NCBI GenBank assembly: GCA_905203195.1
Contig: CAJKVD010000084.1
Coordinates: 1 to 5,013, forward strand
From: an uncultured Clostridium sp.
GTDB lineage: Bacteria; Bacillota; Clostridia; TANB77; CAG-508
DNA: 5,013 nt
Direction of reading: 5' to 3'
The translations under genes and the position numbers were made by a program. The notes beneath the pieces are model-generated. The model was not told the origin of the DNA and did no database searches. It was given only the letters and a program-made list of their open reading frames with translations. Shown piece by piece: positions 1 to 4,608 of this stretch (within the stretch, counting starts at the first letter, position 1; the number at the start of each line of letters is the position of its first letter).

Positions 1-1
1 A

Positions 2-48
2 ATTAAGACATTTTCCTAAATGATATATTAAGACATTATCATAAATGA
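2..48. repeat. Two imperfect 22-bp direct repeats at the left edge
   Basis: Copies lie at 2-23 and 27-48, a period of 25 bases. They share 20 of 22 positions; each begins ATTAAGACATT and ends TAAATGA. The repeat sits upstream of the perR promoter and no gene covers it. It may be the end of a longer repeat or the terminal repeat region of a mobile element to the left, or regulator binding sites. Only two copies are visible, so the choice cannot be made here. Confidence 0.6.
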
Positions 49-77
49 ATCATAAATTGAGTAATAATAATCATAAA
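38..77. repeat. Three phased ATCATAAA octamers upstream of the perR promoter
   Basis: Exact ATCATAAA copies start at 38, 49 and 70, so the spacings are 11 and 21 bases, close to one and two helical turns. The last copy ends five bases before the -35 box at 82. The first overlaps the second 22-bp repeat. Such phasing suits an upstream protein-binding site, but octamers of A and T recur easily in DNA this AT-rich, so the functional reading is inference. Confidence 0.3.
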
Positions 78-81
78 GTTA

Positions 82-110
82 TTGACAAACTATATGAAAT
101 AATATAAAAT
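82..110 (+). promoter_or_regulatory. Sigma-A-type promoter of the perR-rbr operon
   Basis: A consensus -35 TTGACA (82-87) is followed after 17 bases by the -10 TAAAAT (105-110). An overlapping TATAAA at 103 would give a 15-base spacer and fits less well. The predicted start point is near 117, which places the palindrome at 117-139 exactly on the initial transcribed region. It is the only convincing promoter I see for the three genes up to 2582. Confidence 0.75.
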
Positions 111-116
111 AAAACA

Positions 117-139
117 AAATTAGGAATAATTCCTAATTT
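117..139. promoter_or_regulatory. Perfect 11-1-11 palindrome, probable PerR/Fur-family operator
   Basis: The half-site AAATTAGGAAT (117-127) is mirrored exactly at 129-139 around the central A128. Its core fits the 7-1-7 geometry of Fur-family boxes, and the inner AAT-n-ATT matches the B. subtilis PerR box. The outer bases (TAGG/CCTA) differ from both the classical PerR and Fur boxes. It covers the predicted transcription start, a position suited to repression, and lies 13 bases before the start codon of the Fur-family gene, so autoregulation is the natural inference. Confidence 0.7.
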
Positions 140-152
140 AGAAAGAGGACAC

Positions 153-551
153 ATGAATAACTATTCTAAGCAAAGAGAAATTATACTAGAAACATTTAAG
201 TATTTAAATCATCCAACAGCGGAACAAATATATGATAAAGTACATCAAGATAATCCAACTATTAGTAAAAGTACAGTTTATAGAAATTTAAATGTTTTAT
301 TGGAAAATAAAACTATCAAGAAAATAAAAGTATTAACTGGACCAGACAAATATGATTATATTGATAAAGAACATTATCATGTAATATGCAACAAATGTGG
401 AAAAGTTTTTGATTTTATGTATCAGTTTAAGAAGGAAAAACTAAAAGAATTGATCCATAATCAAACGAGTGTAATTACTAATGTAGACAGTATCATTTTA
501 TATGGAATATGTGAAGAATGTAAATCTAAAATAAAGTATGAGGAGGAATAA
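153..551 (+). CDS. perR: PerR-like Fur-family peroxide-responsive repressor
   Basis: This is a cytoplasmic metal-dependent repressor of 132 aa. Residues 1-65 form the winged helix, including HPTAEQIY (20-27) and the recognition segment STVYRNL (40-46). Residues 66-132 form the dimerisation domain. Aligned by eye to B. subtilis PerR, all regulatory metal ligands are present: H20, D68, H74, H76 and D87 (for H37, D85, H91, H93 and D104). So are the structural zinc cysteines C79, C82, C120 and C123. In the known family mechanism, peroxide oxidises the iron-ligating histidines and releases DNA. The aspartate at D87, typical of PerR, favours PerR over Fur or Zur. Oddities are an N-terminus about 17 residues shorter than B. 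subtilis PerR, and arginine (R44) where that protein has asparagine N61, a DNA-specificity position. The ATG follows a GAGG site with a short 4-base gap. Downstream rubrerythrin supports a peroxide role. Confidence 0.88.
   Translation: MNNYSKQREIILETFKYLNHPTAEQIYDKVHQDNPTISKSTVYRNLNVLLENKTIKKIKVLTGPDKYDYIDKEHYHVICNKCGKVFDFMYQFKKEKLKELIHNQTSVITNVDSIILYGICEECKSKIKYEEE
541..546 (+). promoter_or_regulatory. Ribosome binding site of rubrerythrin inside the perR 3' end
   Basis: AGGAGG lies within the last codons of perR, eight bases before the rubrerythrin ATG. Only three bases separate the perR stop codon from that ATG, so the two genes must share an mRNA and are probably translationally coupled. 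Confidence 0.85.
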
Positions 552-554
552 AAA

Positions 555-1094
555 ATGGAGTTAAAAGGATCAAAAACAGAAAAAAATTTAATGGAGGCAT
601 TTGCAGGAGAATCACAAGCAAGAAATAAATATACCTATTTTGCAAGCAAAGCTAAAAAGGAAGGATATGAGCAAATAGCAGCAATATTCCAAGAAACAGC
701 AGATAATGAAAAAGAACATGCTAAATTATGGTTTAAACTATTACATGATGAAGATATACCATCTACAGCTGAAAATTTAAAAGCAGCAGCAGAAGGAGAA
801 AATTTTGAATGGACAGATATGTATGATAGAATGGCAAAAGAAGCAAAGGAAGAAGGATTTGATAGAATAGCATATTTATTTGAAGCGGTTGGAAAGATAG
901 AAAAAGAACATGAAGAAAGATATAAAAAATTATTAGAAAATGTAGAAGATGGGTTAGTATTTTCTAAAGATGGAGATAAAATTTGGAAATGTAGAAATTG
1001 TGGACATATTGTAATTGGTAAAGAAGCACCAGAAATTTGCCCAGTTTGTAGTCATCCAAAAGCATATTTTGAAATAAAAGCAGAAAATTATTAA
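555..1094 (+). CDS. rbr: Rubrerythrin, non-haem diiron peroxidase
   Basis: A 179-aa cytoplasmic peroxide reductase of anaerobes: H2O2 is reduced to water at a diiron centre, with electrons entering through the rubredoxin-like iron site. Residues 1-130 form the ferritin-like four-helix bundle and 143-175 the rubredoxin-like domain. By alignment to D. vulgaris rubrerythrin, the diiron ligands are all present: E19, E52, H55, E82, E85, E116 and H119, including two E-K-E-H motifs (52-55 and 116-119). The C-terminal iron site is C146-x2-C149 and C162-x2-C165. The N-terminus is nearly family-perfect ([21 protein letters not shown]). Length is slightly below the D. vulgaris protein because the segment before residue 80 is shorter. 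Start: ATG eight bases after AGGAGG. It is cotranscribed with perR, so probably peroxide-induced, and is followed by a hairpin and a rubredoxin-containing gene. Confidence 0.96.
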   Translation: MELKGSKTEKNLMEAFAGESQARNKYTYFASKAKKEGYEQIAAIFQETADNEKEHAKLWFKLLHDEDIPSTAENLKAAAEGENFEWTDMYDRMAKEAKEEGFDRIAYLFEAVGKIEKEHEERYKKLLENVEDGLVFSKDGDKIWKCRNCGHIVIGKEAPEICPVCSHPKAYFEIKAENY

Positions 1095-1105
1095 TATATT
1101 AGTAA

Positions 1106-1135
1106 AATAAGAGATACCTTTTTGTATCTCTTATT
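1106..1135 (+). promoter_or_regulatory. Strong intercistronic hairpin without U-tract
   Basis: A perfect 12-bp stem, AATAAGAGATAC (1106-1117) with GTATCTCTTATT (1124-1135), closes a 6-base loop. The following bases are GAAATTAAAAAAGG, not a U-run, so it is not a standard intrinsic terminator in this direction. It ends 10 bases before the ribosome binding site at 1146. It could partly terminate, mark an RNA processing point or protect the upstream perR-rbr message, giving different levels of the downstream gene. That role is inference. Confidence 0.6.
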
Positions 1136-1157
1136 GAAATTAAAAAAGGAGGAAAAA

Positions 1158-2582
1158 ATGGCTAAATATAAATGTCAATTATGTGGACATATTTATGATG
1201 AAGAAAAAGAGGGAGTTAAATTTGAAGACTTACCAGATGATTGGAAATGTCCAATGTGTTTTGCACCAAAGAATATGTTTAAATTAGTAGAAGAAGATGC
1301 AAAACAAGAAGAAAAAGTAGAATCTAAAGAAGAAACAAGAAAGAATGAAAATAAGCTAGAAAACTATTTAAAAGAATATACTCGTAGTACAGACGAAGTA
1401 GAACAAAGAATGGAAGATATCCATACAATGGCTATTACAGGAAAAAGTATTATTTCAGCAATGGGAACAAAGCTACCTGTAACTAGCTGGAATGATATTC
1501 TAATTCTGGGTGGACAACTTAGCAAAATGCCACTTTTTGAGGATGAAGAAGTTAGTCTAAGAACAGTAATTGGTAAAAATGCGAAAAAGCCAATGATTTT
1601 AGAAACACCTGTATTTGTAACACACATGTCTTTCGGTGCATTATCAAAAGAAGCCAAAACAGCCTTGGCCATAGGAACGAAAAATGTAAAAACAGCAATA
1701 TGTAGCGGAGAAGGTGGAATATTACCAGAAGAATTTGAAAATGCTTATGAATATATTTTTGAATATGTGCCAAATAAATATAGTGTTACGGATGAAAACT
1801 TAAAAAAGGTAAGTGCAATAGAGATTAAAATAGGTCAAGGAACAAAACCAGGAATGGGAGGACACCTACCCGGAGAAAAAGTAACAGAAGAAATTGCAAA
1901 AATAAGAGGTAAAAAAGTAGAAGAAGATATTATTAGTCCATCTAAATTTAAAGAGATTGAAACAAAAGAAGACTTAAAATCTCTAGTAGATGAATTAAGA
2001 GAAAAATCAGAAGGAAGACCAATTGGTGTGAAATTTGCAGCAGGACATATAGAAGAGGATCTAGAATTTGCTTGTTTTGCAAAGCCGGATTTTATTACAA
2101 TAGATGGGAGAGGTGGTGCAACAGGTGCAAGCCCTAAAATCATAAAAGATGCAACAACAGTACCTACAATATATGCACTATATAGAGCAAGAAAATATTT
2201 AGATGAGCATGGAGAAGATATATCACTTGTCATAACGGGAGGACTAAGAACTTCATCAGATTTTGCTAAGGCAATTGCAATGGGAGCAGATGCTATCGCT
2301 ATTGGAACAGCTGCAATGATGGCAATTGCTTGCCAACAGTACAGAGTTTGCAATAATGGAATGTGTCCGGTAGGAGTAGGAACACAAGATTCAGAATTAA
2401 GAAAAAGATTAAATATTGAAAAAAGCAGTAAAAGGTTAGAGAATTATTTTAATGTTGTAAATGATGAATTAAAAACTTTTGCAAGAATAACAGGAAACAA
2501 GGATATTCATAATTTGAGTAATTATGATATTGTAACAACTAATAGTGAAATTTCAAAGAATACAAATATTATACATGCATAA
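1158..2582 (+). CDS. Rubredoxin fused to FMN-binding glutamate synthase-like domain
   Basis: A 474-aa fusion. Residues 1-43 are a complete rubredoxin with iron ligands C6-x2-C9 and C31-x2-C34. Residues 44-67 are a Lys/Glu-rich linker. Residues 70-474 match the FMN/glutamate synthase domain of Glt[10 protein letters not shown] (158-166), GEGG (184-187), a glycine-rich stretch ending GMGGHLPG (232-239), [12 protein letters not shown] (315-326) and the phosphate-binding [11 protein letters not shown] (359-369). The 3Fe-4S cysteine pattern C392-x5-C398-x4-C403 is intact. The N-terminal glutaminase domain and the C-terminal beta-helix domain of full GltB are absent, so glutamine-dependent glutamate synthesis by this protein alone is unlikely. 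Domains imply electron flow among FMN, 3Fe-4S and rubredoxin. Behind rubrerythrin, an electron-donor role is plausible but inferred; an ammonia-dependent synthase remains possible. I chose ATG 1158 because AAGGAGG (1146-1152) precedes it by five bases and rubredoxin starts immediately. No separate promoter is seen. Confidence 0.93.
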   Translation: MAKYKCQLCGHIYDEEKEGVKFEDLPDDWKCPMCFAPKNMFKLVEEDAKQEEKVESKEETRKNENKLENYLKEYTRSTDEVEQRMEDIHTMAITGKSIISAMGTKLPVTSWNDILILGGQLSKMPLFEDEEVSLRTVIGKNAKKPMILETPVFVTHMSFGALSKEAKTALAIGTKNVKTAICSGEGGILPEEFENAYEYIFEYVPNKYSVTDENLKKVSAIEIKIGQGTKPGMGGHLPGEKVTEEIAKIRGKKVEEDIISPSKFKEIETKEDLKSLVDELREKSEGRPIGVKFAAGHIEEDLEFACFAKPDFITIDGRGGATGASPKIIKDATTVPTIYALYRARKYLDEHGEDISLVITGGLRTSSDFAKAIAMGADAIAIGTAAMMAIACQQYRVCNNGMCPVGVGTQDSELRKRLNIEKSSKRLENYFNVVNDELKTFARITGNKDIHNLSNYDIVTTNSEISKNTNIIHA

Positions 2583-2592
2583 TAAAATTTAG

Positions 2593-2626
2593 AAAGTTAT
2601 ATATTGATTTGAAAATATCTAACTTT
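2593..2626 (+). terminator. Possible weak terminator of the perR-rbr operon
   Basis: Arms at 2593-2605 and 2614-2626 pair over 13 positions with one mismatch, around an 8-base loop. The stem is very AT-rich and the U-tract is short and interrupted (CTTTTATGTT), so termination may be incomplete. Its 3' half overlaps the promoter at 2609-2637. Confidence 0.45.
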
Positions 2627-2637
2627 TATGTTACAAT
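2609..2637 (+). promoter_or_regulatory. Promoter of a candidate leader or small RNA
   Basis: TTGAAA (2609-2614), a 17-base spacer, and TACAAT (2632-2637) make a good sigma-A match. The predicted start is near 2644, at the first base of a 10-bp RNA stem. The promoter lies 197 bases upstream of the abrB-like start codon, and an intrinsic terminator stands between them. Confidence 0.55.
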
Positions 2638-2643
2638 CATCTC

Positions 2644-2781
2644 GATAAATTACAATAAATGTGTGAGATTAATAGTAATTTGTCATTTAGCAAGATGTTC
2701 GTAACATAAGTAATTTTCCGAACGAGGTAATAAATAAAAAGTGATAGAAATTTTAAGAATTCTATTGCTTTTTTTATTTTT
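2644..2781 (+). ncRNA. Candidate structured small RNA or attenuated leader, family unknown
   Basis: Between the promoter at 2609-2637 and the terminator at 2741-2781 the RNA can fold. GATAAATTAC (2644-2653) pairs with GTAATTTGTC (2675-2684) through 10 bp with one G-U pair, closing a 21-base loop. GTTCG (2697-2701) can pair with CGAAC (2719-2723), competing with a smaller hairpin, ATGTT/AACAT (2695-2699 with 2703-2707). No convincing ORF with a ribosome binding site lies inside. I compared it by eye with common riboswitch, T-box and leader signatures and recognise none. It could be a free sRNA of about 135 nt, or a leader whose terminator controls readthrough into the abrB-ABC operon. Confidence 0.38.
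2741..2781 (+). terminator. Intrinsic terminator upstream of the abrB-like gene
   Basis: GTGATAGAA (2741-2749) pairs with TTCTATTGC (2760-2768), using two wobble pairs. Additional A-T pairs are possible inside. A run of seven T (2769-2775), one A and five more T follows. This is the best U-tract in the window. It would end transcripts from the 2609-2637 promoter and readthrough from the upstream operon before the abrB-like gene. Confidence 0.75.
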
Positions 2782-2793
2782 ACAAAGTATAAT
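2765..2793 (+). promoter_or_regulatory. Promoter of the abrB-ABC transporter operon
   Basis: TTGCTT (2765-2770), a 17-base spacer, and a perfect TATAAT (2788-2793) form a sigma-A-type promoter. Its -35 box lies in the 3' arm of the terminator and its spacer includes the T-tract. The predicted start is near 2800, giving a leader of about 34 nt to the ATG at 2834. Confidence 0.6.
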
Positions 2794-2824
2794 AAGTAGG
2801 AAAAGTATAACAAGTATAATTAAG
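2785..2824. repeat. Three AAGTATAA repeats over the abrB promoter and leader
   Basis: AAGTATAATAAG (2785-2796), AAGTATAACAAG (2803-2814) and AAGTATAATTAAG (2812-2824) start 18 and 9 bases apart, multiples of nine. The first contains the -10 box and the third runs into the ribosome binding site. They are candidate operators for the AbrB-like protein encoded directly downstream, which would make the operon self-regulated; this is inference. Confidence 0.45.
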
Positions 2825-2833
2825 GAGGCTAAA

Positions 2834-3040
2834 ATGGAAAGAGATAAATTTGTAGGAATAAGTAAAGTTGGAGAAAAAGGACAAATTGTAATTCCAAAAG
2901 AAGCAAGAGATATGTTTGATATAAAGCCAGGAGATTCTATTATTGTACTTTGCGACAAAGAAAAAGGAATAGCTTTATTGAAGGCAGATGCAATAGAAGA
3001 TTTAACAGATAAAGTATTTCCAAAAGGAGGAAATAAATAA
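2834..3040 (+). CDS. AbrB/MazE/SpoVT-fold DNA-binding regulator
   Basis: A 68-aa cytoplasmic protein. Residues 7-50 form the swapped-hairpin AbrB domain: VGEKGQIVIPKEARDMF (12-28), the loop IKPGDSIIVL (30-39), and a closing strand GIALLK (45-50). Proteins of this fold bind DNA as intertwined dimers. The tail of about 18 residues is too short for a second domain, and no toxin gene follows, so a MazE-type antitoxin role is unsupported. The genes downstream are an ABC ATPase and permease overlapping by one base each, so this protein most likely regulates its own operon. ATG 2834 is chosen because AAGGAGG (2822-2828) precedes it by five bases; an in-frame GTG at 2741 would translate the terminator stem and lacks a suitable ribosome binding site. 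Confidence 0.9.
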   Translation: MERDKFVGISKVGEKGQIVIPKEARDMFDIKPGDSIIVLCDKEKGIALLKADAIEDLTDKVFPKGGNK

Positions 3041-3762
3041 TGCTATCTATTGAAACAAAGAATTTAACAAAGAAATTCAAAGAAAAAACAGTTGTAAATG
3101 GAATTGAATTAAGGATAAATGAAGGAGAACTATTTGCTTTACTTGGTACAAATGGTGCAGGTAAAACAACAACTATAAAAATGCTATCAACACTAATTTT
3201 ACCAACAGATGGAGAAATTAAAATAAATGGTTTAGATATAATTAAGGATAGACAAAAAATAAAAGAAATCATAAATGTATCTCCTCAAGAAACAGCCATT
3301 GCTCCAAATCTTTCTGTAAAAGAAAATCTAGAATTTATGGCAGGAGTATATCAAATACCTAATAAAGAAGAAAAGATTAATGAGCTTGTAAAAATGTTTA
3401 AATTAGAAGAAGTTTTAAATCAAAAAGCAAAGACATTATCAGGAGGATGGCAAAGAAAAGTATCTATTGCAATAGCTCTAATAAATGAGCCTAAAATATT
3501 ATTTTTAGATGAGCCAACACTAGGTCTTGATGTAATTGCAAGAAAAGAATTATGGAATGTAATAGAAAAACTTAAAGGCAAAATTACAATTATTTTAACT
3601 ACTCATTATATGGAAGAGGCAGAAAGTTTATCAGATATAATAGGAATTATGGCAAAAGGAAATTTAGTAGATGTGGGAACTGCTAAAGAACTTATAAAAA
3701 GAGCAGGTACAAAAAATTTTGAAGATGCATTCGTAAAAATTGCAACTGGAGGTGAATTATAA
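3040..3762 (+). CDS. ABC transporter ATP-binding protein (ABC-2/DrrA-like)
   Basis: A 240-aa cytoplasmic ATPase that would power the membrane protein encoded next. All nucleotide-binding motifs are intact: Walker A GTNGAGKTT (36-44), Q-loop Q83, signature LSGGW (133-137), Walker B ILFLDEP (153-159), D-loop LGLD (161-164) and switch H189. The context EGELFALLGTNGAGKTTTIK and the single ABC-2 permease partner fit the family exporting drugs, antibiotics, lipids or polysaccharides. The C-terminal extension is short. The start overlaps the abrB-like stop by one base (TAATG), with AAAAGGAGG (3022-3030) nine bases upstream, indicating coupled translation. The substrate cannot be read from the sequence. 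Confidence 0.95.
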   Translation: MLSIETKNLTKKFKEKTVVNGIELRINEGELFALLGTNGAGKTTTIKMLSTLILPTDGEIKINGLDIIKDRQKIKEIINVSPQETAIAPNLSVKENLEFMAGVYQIPNKEEKINELVKMFKLEEVLNQKAKTLSGGWQRKVSIAIALINEPKILFLDEPTLGLDVIARKELWNVIEKLKGKITIILTTHYMEEAESLSDIIGIMAKGNLVDVGTAKELIKRAGTKNFEDAFVKIATGGEL

Positions 3763-4493
3763 TGAGAACACTAAATTTTGCAAAAAGAAATTTTAAGGAA
3801 ATAATAAGAGATCCATTAAGTATAATATTTTCTGTATTGTTACCACTATTTTTATTATTTATATTTAAACAAATAAATATTCCAAACGAAAGTTATGAGT
3901 TACACAATTTTACTCCAGGAATTGTAGTGTTTGGATTTTCATTTATAACTTTATTTACAGCAATGCTTGTAAGCAAAGATAGAACATCATCATTACTTAT
4001 TAGATTAGGTATAAGTCCGATGAAACCAATAGAATATATATTAGGCTATATGTTATCAATTATTCCACTTACACTAATTCAAAATGTATTGTTCTTTATA
4101 CTTGCTATTGCTTTAGGATTAAGTTTTAGCATTAATATTATTTGGGCTATACTTATTTCAATAGTTGTTGCTATTCTTTTTATAGCAATAGGTATAATAT
4201 TGGGAAGTCTGTTTTCAGAAAAGGCATCATCAGGAATATCAAGTATTGTAGTTCAACTTGTTTGCTTTACAAGTGGAATGTATTTTCCTAGAGAATTATT
4301 AGGAGATGTGTTTTCAAGGATATGTGAATATTTACCTTTTGAATCTTGTGTAACTATTATTAAAGGTGTAATGAATGCTAATTTAGAAAGTATAACAATA
4401 AGAAATATAATTGTTTTTAGTATATATACTATACTAGCTTTAATTATTTCTATTCTTATTTTTAAGGAGAAAATGATAAGTGACAATAAGTAA
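3762..4493 (+). CDS. ABC-2 type transporter permease
   Basis: A 243-aa integral membrane protein forming the channel half of the exporter. I see six hydrophobic spans, roughly at 19-36, 52-70, 92-119, 126-150, 158-175 and 215-234. An amphipathic N-terminal segment with RNFKEIIRDP (9-18) matches the coupling helix region of ABC-2 permeases. The family motif before the last span is present as SGMYFPRELL (171-180) followed by LPFES (191-195). Positive residues on the N-terminus fit a cytoplasmic start. ATG 3762 overlaps the ATPase stop by one base and follows GGAGGTG (3748-3754). With one ATPase and one permease, the transporter would work as a dimer of each. The substrate is unknown; a terminator follows. 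Confidence 0.92.
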   Translation: MRTLNFAKRNFKEIIRDPLSIIFSVLLPLFLLFIFKQINIPNESYELHNFTPGIVVFGFSFITLFTAMLVSKDRTSSLLIRLGISPMKPIEYILGYMLSIIPLTLIQNVLFFILAIALGLSFSINIIWAILISIVVAILFIAIGIILGSLFSEKASSGISSIVVQLVCFTSGMYFPRELLGDVFSRICEYLPFESCVTIIKGVMNANLESITIRNIIVFSIYTILALIISILIFKEKMISDNK

Positions 4494-4520
4494 AACATAA
4501 CAAGAAATTACAATTTCTAG

Positions 4521-4552
4521 GACTGATAATATGTTGATATTATCAGTCTTTT
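4521..4552 (+). terminator. Intrinsic terminator of the ABC transporter operon
   Basis: GACTGATAATAT (4521-4532) pairs perfectly with ATATTATCAGTC (4537-4548) around a GTTG loop, followed by TTTTG. The 12-bp stem starts 27 bases after the permease stop. A smaller palindrome, AGAAATT/AATTTCT (4503-4518), precedes it and may add to the structure. Confidence 0.85.
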
Positions 4553-4562
4553 GTTATATAAT
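4534..4562 (+). promoter_or_regulatory. Promoter of the zinc-ribbon gene, embedded in the terminator
   Basis: TTGATA (4534-4539) lies in the loop and 3' arm of the terminator. After a 17-base spacer comes a perfect TATAAT (4557-4562). The start would be near 4569, giving a 40-base leader to the ATG at 4609. The gene can therefore be expressed independently of the ABC operon. Confidence 0.6.
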
Positions 4563-4608
4563 AAGAGCAATTAATTACGTTTTTGTAGTATTAAAGGTGA
4601 TGTTATAT

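Noticed and set aside
2..48. CRISPR-like repeat
   Set aside because: The period of 25 with a 22-base repeat leaves only three bases between copies, so there is no spacer, and no cas gene is present.
816..818. Aspartate D88 as a lost diiron ligand in rubrerythrin
   Set aside because: Careful alignment puts the ligands at E82 and E85 (E94 and E97 of D. vulgaris). D88 matches a non-ligand glutamate, so the site is complete.
1106..1135. Hairpin as an intrinsic terminator after rubrerythrin
   Set aside because: A GAAATTAAAA sequence follows the stem instead of a U-tract, and no promoter was found for the next gene, so readthrough is needed.
1122..1157. Upstream TTG start extending the rubredoxin fusion by 12 residues
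   Set aside because: It begins inside the hairpin loop, has no ribosome binding site and would translate the real site AAGGAGG. ATG 1158 fits the site and the rubredoxin N-terminus.
1835..2353. Long reverse-strand open frame opposite the glutamate synthase domain
   Set aside because: It lies wholly within a gene with intact family motifs. Its translation has no recognisable domain, and the other reverse frames (1364-1672, 1552-1773, 2940-3272, 4253-4498) are likewise shadows.
2659..2709. 16-residue ORF (ATG to TAA) within the candidate RNA as a leader peptide
   Set aside because: No ribosome binding site precedes it, and its composition shows no regulatory codon run.
2741..2833. GTG start adding 31 residues to the AbrB-like protein
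   Set aside because: The extension translates the terminator stem and T-tract into a hydrophobic stretch, and lacks a well-placed ribosome binding site. ATG 2834 has AAGGAGG five bases upstream.
2834..3040. AbrB-like gene as a MazE-type antitoxin
   Set aside because: The next gene is an ABC ATPase overlapping by one base, and no MazF- or PIN-like toxin gene is present.
4521..4548. Palindrome containing GATAAT/ATTATC as a Fur or PerR box
   Set aside because: The 12-bp stem with a 4-base loop, T-run and position just after the last gene of an operon are better explained as a terminator; the spacing does not match 7-1-7.
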